Part shown: one piece after another, positions 14,417 to 21,279 of the stretch
How the letters are laid out: each line of letters starts with the position of its first letter
Numbering within the stretch: position 1 is the stretch's first letter
From: a virus
Length of the DNA stretch: 24,405 nucleotides
Virus record (IMG/VR): IMGVR_UViG_3300010153_000108
Location: 1 to 24,405 of that record
Strand: one strand, 5' to 3'
Notes under the pieces: generated by a model
Seen by the model: only the letters and a program-made list of their open reading frames with translations
Told to the model about the DNA's origin: nothing
Databases searched by the model: none
Position numbers and translations under genes: made by a program

Positions 14417-14695
14417 TTAGTTCATTTCAGATGAAACATCAGTATCATTTAATTCAGCCAACTTTATACCATTGTATGGTATCTCTATGTCGAAGATTTC
14501 CTCAAGGGCTTGGTACGTACCTTTGAAGTCTAAGTGCATGACATTCTCATCATGTCTATTGCACCAGATCTGTAAGCCTTGGTCCGTCCATCCAGCTTGA
14601 GTTCTGGCGTACTCCATAGGGCTCTGCCCCTCGGGTAGCTCTTCCGCACATTTAAGACAGTGCAGATATGCTTTTATTTCATTCGGTACTTCCAT
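14417..14695 (-). CDS. Conserved phage protein with CxxC and WCxRH motifs
   Basis: 92 residues. CLKC at 13-16, SPMEYARTQAGWTDQGLQIW near 25-44 and CNRHDENVMHLDF near 45-57 form a block I have seen in many uncultured phage small proteins. The two cysteines plus the Cys/His pair of CNRH could bind one zinc ion. AGGAGG lies upstream. Function unknown. Confidence 0.72.
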   Translation of the reverse strand: MEVPNEIKAYLHCLKCAEELPEGQSPMEYARTQAGWTDQGLQIWCNRHDENVMHLDFKGTYQALEEIFDIEIPYNGIKLAELNDTDVSSEMN

Positions 14696-14706
14696 TATGT
14701 CCTCCT

Positions 14707-14928
14707 TTAGTTGTCCTTCTGATTAATAACTGATGCGATAGATTTCCTTTTTTCTCTCCTCCAGAGAATAAAGAATAGTAAAATCAATCCAGGCTGAAGG
14801 AAAATAAAGATTACTAGGTTGGCTAACTGGTAGCCCATACCTGTCTTATCTCCAACTACTTGAATGATGTGGACGCAAGCCCAGTATAGTGTATCTCCGA
14901 TGAACTCTATATAAAGTGCTTCTAACAT
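14707..14928 (-). CDS. Small phage membrane protein
   Basis: I start at the ATG at 14928 (MLEALYIEFIGDTLYWACVH), right after GAGGAGGAGG, giving 73 residues; a longer frame from 14970 would include that ribosome site. One clear membrane helix (NLVIFIFLQPGLILLFFILW) near 43-62 is followed by a basic tail RREKRK, suggesting the C-terminus is in the cytoplasm. An amphipathic N-terminal half precedes it. Role unknown. Confidence 0.72.
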   Translation of the reverse strand: MLEALYIEFIGDTLYWACVHIIQVVGDKTGMGYQLANLVIFIFLQPGLILLFFILWRREKRKSIASVINQKDN

Positions 14929-14953
14929 ACCTCCTCCTCGTTGATGTTGTCTA

Positions 14954-16162
14954 TTACTTGAAAGTCCCACACACTGTCCATGGTTTCCTCTCTAGTAAAT
15001 CCTCAGTAATGTTCCTCGCTAGTTCATCTGTTTCCTCTGCCCACTTCAGTTGTGCCCCAATGAACTCAGCCACATTCACTGTGACTGCATTGCCCATCAT
15101 GCGATAGCGTGGGCCATCCGCCATCTCATTCCCAGTGTCATCCAACCTAGTCCAATCATCTGGGAAGCCCTGCAACCTCTCGCATTCTCGAGGCGTTAAT
15201 CTCCGTGGTGCATCACTTGAGATATAGAAGCCAGGTTCTGCGCCTTGTCCTCCAGGTCTCGACGTTCCAGCACCACTGGAGTTCAGCGTCGGTGCTACCC
15301 TTTGATGTGTAGCTACATGAGGTGCCTGATCTCCAAGCGTGGCAGCCCCAAGTGTGGGGAATACCTCACTGCTTGGATTAGCTCCAGCCTTTCTTGTCAG
15401 GTTCCCAGGTTGGAAGGCTACGACTAGATCGGTAGCCTCATTGTGTCTAGCTCGTAGTGGGCTACTCGCCTTCATCTCGTCTTCCATCTTGTACTTGGCA
15501 TAGCCAGTGCATCTGGCAACTACCTGTTCTCTGCCACTGTCCTCATCGCTACATCCAGCATCTCTGGCAGAGCCTTGCCCCTCTTCTCTGCTCGTCGCAG
15601 GATGCCACGGCAAGCTTTCGGACTCAAGTAATACTTGGGGTGCACATCCGTCTCCAAGATATCCGACAATGAAGACTCTACGTCTACGTTGGGGGACTCC
15701 GAAATATTGAGAGTCAAGTATTCTGTACTGCCACTGGTACCCCAGTTCTTCCAACCCCCTGACGAGAACTTCCATGTCCCGTCCTTTGTTGGAGGAGAAT
15801 AGACCAGGGACATTTTCGACCAGACAGTACTGGGGACGGCACTCTTCAAGAATGCGATGAAATTCGTACCAAAGCCCCGATTTTGAACCATCCAATCCTC
15901 TACGGTGTCCCGCAACTGATAGATCTTGACACGGGAACCCACCACAGATGAGGTCGACTTCTTCGAGAACATCTCTTCCTGTTTGTCCATCTTTACCTCC
16001 TACTTGTTGAACATCATTATAAATTTTGACATCAGGCCAGTGCTTCCTAAGAATACTCCTGGCTTGTTTGTCATACTCGACCTGCCATACGATCTCATGT
16101 CCAGATCGCTCGAGGCCCAGGTCAAAGCCTCCAACTCCACTAAACAAGCTTCCAACTTTCAT
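14954..16162 (-). CDS. dcm: C5-cytosine DNA methyltransferase (Dcm family)
   Basis: The 402-residue enzyme holds the full motif set in order: motif I SLFSGVGGFDLGLE (5-18) for S-adenosylmethionine, motif IV GGFPCQDLS with catalytic Cys78, motif VI ENV at 116-118, motif VIII QRRRRVFIVG at 158-167, a variable target-recognition region to about 330, motif IX RRLTPRECERLQGFPDDW and motif X MMGNAVTVNV. It methylates cytosine in a specific DNA site, probably to shield phage DNA from host restriction; no partner endonuclease was seen. GAGGAGGAAG precedes the ATG. The recognition site cannot be read from sequence. Confidence 0.95.
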   Translation of the reverse strand: MKVGSLFSGVGGFDLGLERSGHEIVWQVEYDKQARSILRKHWPDVKIYNDVQQVGGKDGQTGRDVLEEVDLICGGFPCQDLSVAGHRRGLDGSKSGLWYEFHRILEECRPQYCLVENVPGLFSSNKGRDMEVLVRGLEELGYQWQYRILDSQYFGVPQRRRRVFIVGYLGDGCAPQVLLESESLPWHPATSREEGQGSARDAGCSDEDSGREQVVARCTGYAKYKMEDEMKASSPLRARHNEATDLVVAFQPGNLTRKAGANPSSEVFPTLGAATLGDQAPHVATHQRVAPTLNSSGAGTSRPGGQGAEPGFYISSDAPRRLTPRECERLQGFPDDWTRLDDTGNEMADGPRYRMMGNAVTVNVAEFIGAQLKWAEETDELARNITEDLLERKPWTVCGTFK

Positions 16163-16177
16163 GCTTCCTCCTCTGGT

Positions 16178-16738
16178 TTAAAAGATTTGAAACCCTCCTG
16201 AGTCCTTACAAAAATCTCTGAACTCCTCAACACAACTGACTTCCATGGAGTAGTAAGATCCAAAGTTCGGAGTCTTACCTTTGCCCTCGCAGCTACGGCA
16301 AGGGTCTCGTTCAGAGTCAGGATCTTCTCCACTACCCTTGCACCTACTACACTCTGAGGGTGGCAAGGCTTTGCGTTCTTGCTCGTGACGTTCCACGTAG
16401 GTAGCGATTGCACCACTATCTAGTCGTTGTGTTAGGACATCAGCAATCTCAGTTGCTTGCTCTGCACTGATCTCATGCCCGTCATTAAAACCACCTGCAT
16501 CATATTCCTCCTCTGAGATGATGTTATCGCAGAACGAGTACACGCATTCCCACAGTGGCCTCCAACCCCAGACATTCCTACGAAAGTAAATGCCTGGATT
16601 CTTTTGCTCGTACTGACTCACCTTAGCAAAGTACTCTTTCAGAACATCTTGATCGCTGTAGAGTACCTCATCTGATGGACGCTCTGGCTTTGAACCGCCA
16701 CGGATTGTGGGGTTCATGCCATGGATATCGAAACCCAT
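16178..16738 (-). CDS. Conserved phage protein with DnaJ-type zinc finger
   Basis: 186 residues beginning MGFDIHGMNP and containing GIYFRRNVWGWRPLWECVYS, a block known from many phage proteins of unknown role. From about 129 two CxxCxGxG repeats (CSRCKGSG and CRSCEGKG) form a DnaJ-like zinc finger, then VEEFRDFCKDSGGFQI closes the protein. The finger suggests protein or nucleic acid binding. AGAGGAGG lies 12 bases or less before the ATG, directly after a GTTTAATTAAAC element. Confidence 0.78.
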   Translation of the reverse strand: MGFDIHGMNPTIRGGSKPERPSDEVLYSDQDVLKEYFAKVSQYEQKNPGIYFRRNVWGWRPLWECVYSFCDNIISEEEYDAGGFNDGHEISAEQATEIADVLTQRLDSGAIATYVERHEQERKALPPSECSRCKGSGEDPDSERDPCRSCEGKGKTPNFGSYYSMEVSCVEEFRDFCKDSGGFQIF

Positions 16739-16750
16739 GTTACCTCCTCT

Positions 16751-16762
16751 GTTTAATTAAAC
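16751..16762. repeat. GTTTAATTAAAC element 1 (exact palindrome)
   Basis: 12 bases before the start of the DnaJ-type zinc finger gene (16738), just upstream of its AGGAGG; overlaps the stop codon of the gene ending at 16757. Confidence 0.7.
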
Positions 16763-16957
16763 TTTACACTCCCATTCTAATGCTTCCCATCCAACCTCAT
16801 TTCTTCTTCTATGCCTCCTCTTGGTTAATGGTTTTGTTCCGTAACTTCTCCACTGTTGTTGCACCTCACAGTGCAGTAGTGGGGAACGATTCTCACGATC
16901 TCTTTGTAGATGTTCTCCATACTGTATGAGATATCTATGATAGTTTTTTACTGACAC
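16757..16957 (-). CDS. Small basic hypothetical protein (GTG start)
   Basis: A GTG at 16957 follows GAGGAGGAGGAAT, giving 66 residues starting MSVKNYHRYLIQYGEHL. The middle is very basic (KPLTKRRHRRRNE) and the end is WEALEWECKV, whose last codons run into GTTTAATTAAAC. A nucleic-acid role is possible from charge alone. The GTG choice rests on the ribosome site. Confidence 0.6.
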   Translation of the reverse strand: MSVKNYHRYLIQYGEHLQRDRENRSPLLHCEVQQQWRSYGTKPLTKRRHRRRNEVGWEALEWECKV

Positions 16958-16958
16958 T

Positions 16959-17204
16959 CTATTCCTCCTCCTCGTTAATGAAAACCTCAACAGACGGCTG
17001 TCCGTATGGTTCGATCTTTACCCTTGAGTTCGGGAGCCTGTTCTCAAGCTCTGGTCCCCACTGGGAAAGCATGAACTTGTCGTCTATCTCTTGCTGTAAC
17101 TCTTTCCCAATCTTCTCTGCTTGCATGGGACTGTCAGCAAAGACTGTTTGGGTTATGCTATACGCTCTGTGAATCTCTATGTTGAATAGATCTTTCTCAC
17201 TCAT
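16959..17204 (-). CDS. Hypothetical small protein with acidic tail
   Basis: 81 residues: a strand-rich start (DLFNIEIHRAYSITQTVFA), then SPMQAEKIGKELQQEI, and a final VEVFINEEEE. The glutamates of the tail are the translated ribosome site (GAGGAGGAGGAA) of the next gene. GGAGGGAGT precedes its own ATG. The strand-helix-strand layout resembles other small phage proteins with an 'altered codes for frequent A-x-x-A helix' pattern, but no family is assigned. Confidence 0.68.
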   Translation of the reverse strand: MSEKDLFNIEIHRAYSITQTVFADSPMQAEKIGKELQQEIDDKFMLSQWGPELENRLPNSRVKIEPYGQPSVEVFINEEEE

Positions 17205-17362
17205 ACTCCCTCCTCTTTGGTGTGTGAAGGTACTACAAAAATTTCTTCGTAATCTTCTTCCTCGTAGTTGTCAATTACAAAATCCCAGCCTTCTAAAAAG
17301 CTGTCAAAATATTTATCTGGCCAAAGTTTGTTGTAAGCCCAGTCCACTATTTGGTACTTCAT
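17201..17362 (-). CDS. Hypothetical 53-residue acidic protein
   Basis: An ATG at 17362 after AGGAGGGAGT opens a frame starting MKYQIVDWAYNKLWPDKYF, rich in aromatic and acidic residues, ending EEGV. The stop overlaps the next ATG by four bases and fills an otherwise empty gap in the operon, which supports it as a real gene. Function unknown. Confidence 0.7.
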   Translation of the reverse strand: MKYQIVDWAYNKLWPDKYFDSFLEGWDFVIDNYEEEDYEEIFVVPSHTKEEGV

Positions 17363-17580
17363 ACTCCCTCCTTGCATCGGCCAGCTAATTTGTCAACTAT
17401 GTACTTGATATTATCAATGAGATCACCTGCTGTGTCCTCATTCTCTGTCCCCCCATGCCTTCTGGGTTCGTCACGAAACTTATGACCTGCCATCGTGTTG
17501 TGTAGGTCAACGACATCAAAGTACAGTTCTGCAATCTCTTCATCTGGCTTCACCTCTAATAATACAGTTGGTACACTCAT
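17359..17580 (-). CDS. Hypothetical protein
   Basis: 73 residues. VLLEVKPDEEIAELYFDVVD near 6-25 and AGDLIDNIKYIVDKLAGR near 51-68 suggest two helices around a polar loop holding HKFRDEPRRHGG. AGGAGGGAGT precedes the ATG. The end KEGV overlaps the next start as ATGA. No family recognised. Confidence 0.68.
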   Translation of the reverse strand: MSVPTVLLEVKPDEEIAELYFDVVDLHNTMAGHKFRDEPRRHGGTENEDTAGDLIDNIKYIVDKLAGRCKEGV

Positions 17581-17747
17581 ACTCCCTCCTCTGGCAACAT
17601 TGCCTGTAATTGTTCCATCACTTCTGGGTTGTCCATCTCTTGCAGATTTTTAAGGAAACGCTCTAGTGGTTCTATCGTGTCGTACTCCTCGTATCTCCCA
17701 CTAATATCCTTAACTATCTCTTGTGCTACTTTTTCGTACAGCTTCAT
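17577..17747 (-). CDS. Hypothetical 56-residue helical protein
   Basis: The ATG at 17747 follows GGGGAGGGAGC. The frame reads MKLYEKVAQEIVKDISGRYE at the start, is almost all helix-forming, and ends LPEEGV with a four-base overlap onto the next gene. It shares 38 bases with the end of the gene before it, a longer overlap than any other here. Function unknown. Confidence 0.65.
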   Translation of the reverse strand: MKLYEKVAQEIVKDISGRYEEYDTIEPLERFLKNLQEMDNPEVMEQLQAMLPEEGV

Positions 17748-17976
17748 GCTCCCTCCCCTTTGCTAAGTATTTGACTTGCCGTACTGCAATGCTTCTTTCC
17801 TGCTCTGTACGTGCCAGCAATCTGAGTGCATTTTGTAATTTAGCATCCAGTTCCTGGACAAGCTTCGTCGCATCGTCCATTGCATCCCATGCTGCTTCCA
17901 GCGTGTTCGCTGTTTGACCCTCTTGTAATTCAAGTATCGTTTTGAATCTCTTTTGAATCTCTTTTAATTCAACCAT
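17710..17976 (-). CDS. Hypothetical coiled-coil protein
   Basis: 88 residues with helical heptads from LKEIQKRFKTILELQEGQ through LVQELDAKLQNALRLLARTE. GAGGAGG before the ATG at 17976 supports the start. The last 12 or so codons read through the ribosome site and first codons of the next gene in another frame (tail ends SSTRDS), so the C-terminus is probably unconstrained. Function unknown. Confidence 0.62.
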   Translation of the reverse strand: MVELKEIQKRFKTILELQEGQTANTLEAAWDAMDDATKLVQELDAKLQNALRLLARTEQERSIAVRQVKYLAKGREHEAVRKSSTRDS

Positions 17977-18208
17977 CGTTTTCCTCCTCGATAAGCTTTA
18001 CCTGTGCAAACCAGATGTCCTGAGTGATACCATCTCTAAACTCAGTTGAGTCACCCTCTCCTTTCGTGGTCAGTCTGCCACAGTCAACACACTTCAGTGG
18101 TACGGTGTCCAGATTAAAATAATTCACATCTGGTCCGTAAGTCGCAAACGCTCCACAACAATCTGTCATGCGCTGTCCGTGATCATCGTACTTTTTCTCG
18201 CTACTCAC
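17969..18208 (-). CDS. Small cysteine (zinc ribbon-like) protein, GTG start
   Basis: 79 residues starting at GTG after AGGAGGGAGT, directly downstream of a GTTTAGTTAAAC element. DCCG near 16-19 and CVDC near 40-43 could form a four-cysteine zinc site, with GRLTTKGEGDSTEFRDG after it. The tail EEENDG is the translated ribosome site of the next gene. A regulatory or scaffolding role is possible; no family is named. Confidence 0.68.
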   Translation of the reverse strand: MSSEKKYDDHGQRMTDCCGAFATYGPDVNYFNLDTVPLKCVDCGRLTTKGEGDSTEFRDGITQDIWFAQVKLIEEENDG

Positions 18209-18220
18209 ACTCCCTCCTAT

Positions 18221-18232
18221 GTTTAGTTAAAC
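18221..18232. repeat. GTTTAGTTAAAC element 2 (one-base variant)
   Basis: 12 bases before the GTG start at 18208, just upstream of AGGAGGG; two bases past the stop of the gene ending at 18234. Confidence 0.7.
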
Positions 18233-18233
18233 T

Positions 18234-18599
18234 TCACGCTCCTATGCATTCCCAGTAGCCGTCAGTTTTCACGAGCATCATGGTTTCAAAGACAATCCCC
18301 TCATTAGACGAATCGTCTCGGTACGGCTGGAACAAATATAATTCTTCCAAATCTTCACTAACGTCGTATAGTGGGCCACCTGTGAAATGAACCACTGCCC
18401 TGTCATACATTTGAAAATCAGCCTTGGGGATCAACGCCACCAACCTATCCTTCCAATGCAACTCTTCGGGTGGGTGGGTGTAAGTTCGGTGATACACACG
18501 AGCCAATTCCAGAAACGTGCTGAAATTCTCTTGGAGTGCGTCTCTCTCCGACTGCTTAATCTTTCTTGGCTTAAAGGGTACTTCAGTTAGCTCTGTCAT
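18234..18599 (-). CDS. Hypothetical protein
   Basis: 121 residues. The N-terminal half is helical and basic (PFKPRKIKQSERDALQENF), the second half strand-like with DRAVVHFTGGPLYDV and GIVFETMMLVKTDGYWECIG. GAGGAGGAAG precedes the ATG. The stop is two bases before GTTTAGTTAAAC read on the minus strand. No family or motif recognised. Confidence 0.68.
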   Translation of the reverse strand: MTELTEVPFKPRKIKQSERDALQENFSTFLELARVYHRTYTHPPEELHWKDRLVALIPKADFQMYDRAVVHFTGGPLYDVSEDLEELYLFQPYRDDSSNEGIVFETMMLVKTDGYWECIGA

Positions 18600-18611
18600 G
18601 CTTCCTCCTCG

Positions 18612-18845
18612 TTAAAGAACTGGTATAGTTTGCAACTTCTCGATGTTTGTACCCATTGCTCCCCCATCATTGCCCTCATCGTCAGACATCGGCACAAGCC
18701 AGGTGCCATCGTCTAACCCAATCGCCACTGGACGAGAGTACCAACCCTGGTCATCTGTATTTTTGGGAGACATATACTCTATGCGAGCAATCTTCTTTCC
18801 AACTAAGTGCTTACTGATTAGTGCTATCCATTCTGCTTCTGACAT
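18612..18845 (-). CDS. Conserved small phage protein (GxKI ... LDDGTxLxPxxDDEGND)
   Basis: 77 residues. The sequence GKKIARIEYMSPKNTDDQGW then PVAIGLDDGTWLVPMSDDEG and a final LQTIPVL matches a small beta-rich family found in many phages and some bacteria, usually unnamed. GAGGAGGAAGT precedes the ATG. It may be a single-domain protein acting by itself; role unknown. Confidence 0.73.
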   Translation of the reverse strand: MSEAEWIALISKHLVGKKIARIEYMSPKNTDDQGWYSRPVAIGLDDGTWLVPMSDDEGNDGGAMGTNIEKLQTIPVL

Positions 18846-18877
18846 ACTTCCTCCTCGTTAAGTTAACTTCTCTTCTA

Positions 18878-19057
18878 TCACTCTCCGTACTCGTAAAACC
18901 TACGCTTAACTTCCTTTGCAACCTGCTCTTCAGTCCACTCAGGATTATCATCCTCCACTGACTCCTTAATGTTTTCCAATACTGCATCTTCATCGTAGTC
19001 ATCTGCTGGATTATACGCTGTCCTCCAGTCTTCATAGCCAGGTGCTAGATCACTCAT
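18878..19057 (-). CDS. Hypothetical 59-residue acidic protein
   Basis: The ATG at 19057 after GAGGAGGAAGT opens MSDLAPGYEDWRTAYNPADD, then a helical end NPEWTEEQVAKEVKRRFYEY. The ATG overlaps the previous stop by four bases, and the frame fills the gap to the next gene, so I prefer it over an overlapping basic frame. Function unknown. Confidence 0.68.
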   Translation of the reverse strand: MSDLAPGYEDWRTAYNPADDYDEDAVLENIKESVEDDNPEWTEEQVAKEVKRRFYEYGE

Positions 19058-19263
19058 ACTTCCTCCTCCTCTTCATCTTCATCGTGCCATCCTATAATTT
19101 CTTCAGTCTCATCTTGAAGGTCCATGATGCTGAGAGGGCTATCATTCATAAGCATCTTACTCAACGTGTCTAGGGCTTCTTGATCCCCCTCGCCCCCACT
19201 CTTTTCTACTTCAATCTCTATAGTTCCTGTCCATGTGTACTCTATTACTCTTGTCCCTGCCAT
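19054..19263 (-). CDS. Hypothetical small protein with very acidic tail
   Basis: 69 residues: strands at the start (VIEYTWTGTIEIEVEKSG), a helix (DQEALDTLSKMLMND), then WHDEDEEEEEV. The glutamate run is the next gene's ribosome site in frame. AAGGAGG lies between a GTTTAATTAAAC element and the ATG. No family recognised. Confidence 0.68.
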   Translation of the reverse strand: MAGTRVIEYTWTGTIEIEVEKSGGEGDQEALDTLSKMLMNDSPLSIMDLQDETEEIIGWHDEDEEEEEV

Positions 19264-19275
19264 TTGTACCTCCTT

Positions 19276-19287
19276 GTTTAATTAAAC
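19276..19287. repeat. GTTTAATTAAAC element 3 (exact palindrome)
   Basis: 12 bases before the start at 19263, directly upstream of AAGGAGG; overlaps the end of the gene stopping at 19282. Confidence 0.7.
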
Positions 19288-19614
19288 TTCACTCTCCATC
19301 GAAATACTAAAGGAATATGCAGGTTCTCCATAACCCCAATCCCCTTCACAATTCTGTAATTCCATCGCCCATTCATATGGGCCACCCTCCCAACAGATAC
19401 CCCATCCTGGAATCAATCTATGGCCCAACTTGTCGTTATCCTCTGGCCGTACTAGCATCACTTCGTCAGCACTCTGACCGATATCCTCAGCATACTTACA
19501 CAAGGCCTTGTGCAACGCTTTTGTTGCAGGACCAGTATGCTTGTACTCACTAAGGTCAACGCCCAGGTCAGAGGTGAAACCGAATTCCTCAATGTAAATC
19601 TTTACGTTACTCAT
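19282..19614 (-). CDS. Hypothetical protein
   Basis: I start at 19614 (MSNVKIYIEEFGFTSDLGVD), after AAGGAGGGAGC, giving 110 residues; the frame continues to 19647 but that part crosses the ribosome site. It has helical TKALHKALCKYAEDIGQ, then GWGICWEGGPYEWAMEL and a final AYSFSISMESEV, whose last codons enter GTTTAATTAAAC. Aromatic and Gly-rich middle suggests a compact fold; function unknown. Confidence 0.68.
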   Translation of the reverse strand: MSNVKIYIEEFGFTSDLGVDLSEYKHTGPATKALHKALCKYAEDIGQSADEVMLVRPEDNDKLGHRLIPGWGICWEGGPYEWAMELQNCEGDWGYGEPAYSFSISMESEV

Positions 19615-19625
19615 GCTCCCTCCTT

Positions 19626-19637
19626 GTTTAATTAAAC
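19626..19637. repeat. GTTTAATTAAAC element 4 (exact palindrome)
   Basis: 11 bases before the start at 19614, directly upstream of AAGGAGGG; lies in the gap after the gene ending at 19644. Confidence 0.7.
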
Positions 19638-19643
19638 TTCCTA

Positions 19644-20033
19644 TCAATCCATTCTGCTTTTGACATAGGCATCAATGCCCAACTCTTCACACAACACCTT
19701 AGCATATGCCCTGGCATACGCTTCCTTGCGTGTTAGACTCTGGCCGTAGTCTCCTATCCAAAGCCTCAGACCAGTGGGGTAACCCTTGGACACATTTAAA
19801 TTCTTTTTAGCCCATCTAGCCCAGGATGTGGTACCCTTGAAACATACTTCTGCGAACCCACACACCCCATCCATAACTGGAGGATAGTGGGTGGTCTTAC
19901 CTGTCATATGATTGTATCCACCGACTATCATAGGGGTTGGGATCACTTCTGTAGCTGACTCATGCCCCTTCTCATGGGCCAGCTTACTCACACGCTCATA
20001 CTCAGCACTCTGAGCTTCACTCTTTGCACTCAT
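19644..20033 (-). CDS. Conserved phage protein of unknown function
   Basis: 129 residues. Landmarks are YPPVMDGVCGFAEVCFKG, WARWAKKNLNVSKGYPTG, LRLWIGDYGQSLTRKEAYA and a closing YVKSRMD, a set I recognise as a conserved but unnamed phage family. An embedded helix ARAYAKVLCEELGID follows. GGAGGAGG precedes the ATG. It ends with a four-base gap from the next palindrome element. It could be a metal-free structural fold; no catalytic residues stand out. Confidence 0.73.
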   Translation of the reverse strand: MSAKSEAQSAEYERVSKLAHEKGHESATEVIPTPMIVGGYNHMTGKTTHYPPVMDGVCGFAEVCFKGTTSWARWAKKNLNVSKGYPTGLRLWIGDYGQSLTRKEAYARAYAKVLCEELGIDAYVKSRMD

Positions 20034-20425
20034 ACCTCCTCCTCCATTTCTTTAAGTAGTTTCTCATCTGCTCCATGCGGAACAAATTCTCCTGCTTCCC
20101 ACCTTGGGACATTTGTTGGCTCAGTCCCTAGTAGACTTGCTAATTCTTCCTGGCTGAGTCCAAGACGTTCTCTTAGCTTCTTTAGTCTGCTAGGGCTAAC
20201 GAAATTATTGTATTCGCAGTACTGTTCCCACATTTTTAAGTGAAAGTCATCTTCGTACACCCTTGTCCCACAGTCACAGCCCCACACCTCCGTCTCAAAA
20301 GATAGTTCTACTTTCTCTCCTGTCTTGTAATCAGAAAATACATGGGGTGCTGTCGTGGGTTTTGCCCATATCACAGTGTCACATTGTGTACATAATTTTC
20401 CGACAGGACTGTCGCTCTCACTCAT
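20030..20425 (-). CDS. MqsA-like zinc ribbon plus Xre-type HTH protein
   Basis: 131 residues in two parts. The N-terminal part has CTQC at 12-15 and CDC at 50-52, a zinc-ribbon-like set with an unusual CxC second pair. The C-terminal part, about 78-120, is an Xre helix-turn-helix: RLKKLRERLGLSQEELASLL then GTEPTNVPRWEAGEFVPHG. This order is that of MqsA-type antitoxins and phage/host regulators. No MqsR-like toxin is seen beside it, so a repressor or stand-alone antitoxin role is inferred. The start follows AAGGAGGGAGC, and the tail EEEV overlaps the next gene. Confidence 0.82.
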   Translation of the reverse strand: MSESDSPVGKLCTQCDTVIWAKPTTAPHVFSDYKTGEKVELSFETEVWGCDCGTRVYEDDFHLKMWEQYCEYNNFVSPSRLKKLRERLGLSQEELASLLGTEPTNVPRWEAGEFVPHGADEKLLKEMEEEV

Positions 20426-20434
20426 GCTCCCTCC

Positions 20435-21100
20435 TTATTGAAAGATTACAAATCCACTATCGTCCTTCTTCGCACTACCTTTGGCTAACAGACCCACGAT
20501 ACATGGCTTTGGGTCTTTAAACCGGAGATCGTTTAAGTCCCCATCAATCACTGGGAGACCCATCCATTCAGAGGGTAGCTCATTGAACACGGCAGCCACG
20601 TTCATTCCATTACTCAGAGCTTGTTCCACACTGTCCTGATTACACTCAGACCTACTGAAGGTGAGTGAGTAATTATCTGGCAGATCTCTGCGATTGACGA
20701 TCTTGGTGTAGTCATAGAATTGTACCTCTGGAAACTTTTCCATAATCCCATGACGTTCCCACCTGATATCGCTAGTGCCATTGAGCCTGACACATGGTTC
20801 ATAACCTTTGCGACCTGCCCTTCTGACTATGGAGGCTATGTCCTTCTCGAGTAGATGGAGAAAGAGTTCACGCTCCTGGAAATACAGGATAGTTTTTCTG
20901 AGTCGTGCATTTTGAACGCTACTCATTCTGCCTCTACCTTGGTGGTACAGACAGGCACTGGCACATCCCTCACTAGCACTTGGACACACATTCCAACCTG
21001 ACTGAGTGTGTGGTGCTAGGTGAAGGATACCAGTCTCATAGCCAAGTTGCTCAGACTTAGCTGTCTTGGGGTTGCTCGCCCCTGGACTGATTAACTTCAT
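20435..21100 (-). CDS. Gp88/DUF7227-like phage protein
   Basis: 221 residues with a cysteine set near the start, NVCPSASEGCASACLYHQGR (Cys39, Cys46, Cys50), then VRLNGTSDIRWE, VQFYDYTKI, LTFSRSE and VIDGDLNDLRF before a KGSAKKDDSGFVIF end. This order matches the phage family known as gene product 88 or DUF7227, widespread in phages and of unknown activity. Three clustered cysteines suggest a metal or iron-sulfur site by inference only. AGGAGGGAGT precedes the ATG. Confidence 0.83.
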   Translation of the reverse strand: MKLISPGASNPKTAKSEQLGYETGILHLAPHTQSGWNVCPSASEGCASACLYHQGRGRMSSVQNARLRKTILYFQERELFLHLLEKDIASIVRRAGRKGYEPCVRLNGTSDIRWERHGIMEKFPEVQFYDYTKIVNRRDLPDNYSLTFSRSECNQDSVEQALSNGMNVAAVFNELPSEWMGLPVIDGDLNDLRFKDPKPCIVGLLAKGSAKKDDSGFVIFQ

Positions 21101-21108
21101 ACTCCCTC

Positions 21109-21279
21109 CTAGTTTAAAGTTCTCCTAAGTTTAATTAAACTCTCCTCCAACTCCTCTGGCGTGTTACTAGATTCACACGCCCAACATACAATCACTAATC
21201 CCTGCCATCCCCATGGGCCACGCTCATCTAAGTGTTGGCCACACAGATCGCAATTAACCTGACCATCTTCGTAGATCAT
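21109..21279 (-). CDS. Small zinc-ribbon protein with MIYEDG start
   Basis: The ATG at 21279 after GAGGAGGGAGC opens a 56-residue frame starting MIYEDGQVNCDLCGQHLDER. Cys10/Cys13 and Cys32/Cys35 (CDLC and CWAC) make a complete four-cysteine zinc site. The C-terminus ELEESLIKLRRTLN is partly encoded by a GTTTAATTAAAC element. Its first 18 bases are identical to those of the gene before it. A docking role is likely for the fold; partner unknown. Confidence 0.75.
   Translation of the reverse strand: MIYEDGQVNCDLCGQHLDERGPWGWQGLVIVCWACESSNTPEELEESLIKLRRTLN
21129..21140. repeat. GTTTAATTAAAC element 5 (exact palindrome)
   Basis: Lies inside the last codons of the small zinc-ribbon gene, 28 bases before the Gp88-like start at 21100. 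Confidence 0.7.

Noticed and set aside
15245-15990. Several open frames on both strands inside the methyltransferase gene
   Set aside because: They are shadows of the methyltransferase reading frame, whose motifs are complete in one frame.
18811-19035. Basic minus-strand frame overlapping the 59-residue gene
   Set aside because: The frame at 18878-19057 has a perfect ribosome site and ATGA overlap; this one has neither.
19644-20425. Complete toxin-antitoxin pair
   Set aside because: The gene beside the MqsA-like protein has no toxin motif and belongs to a conserved unrelated phage family.
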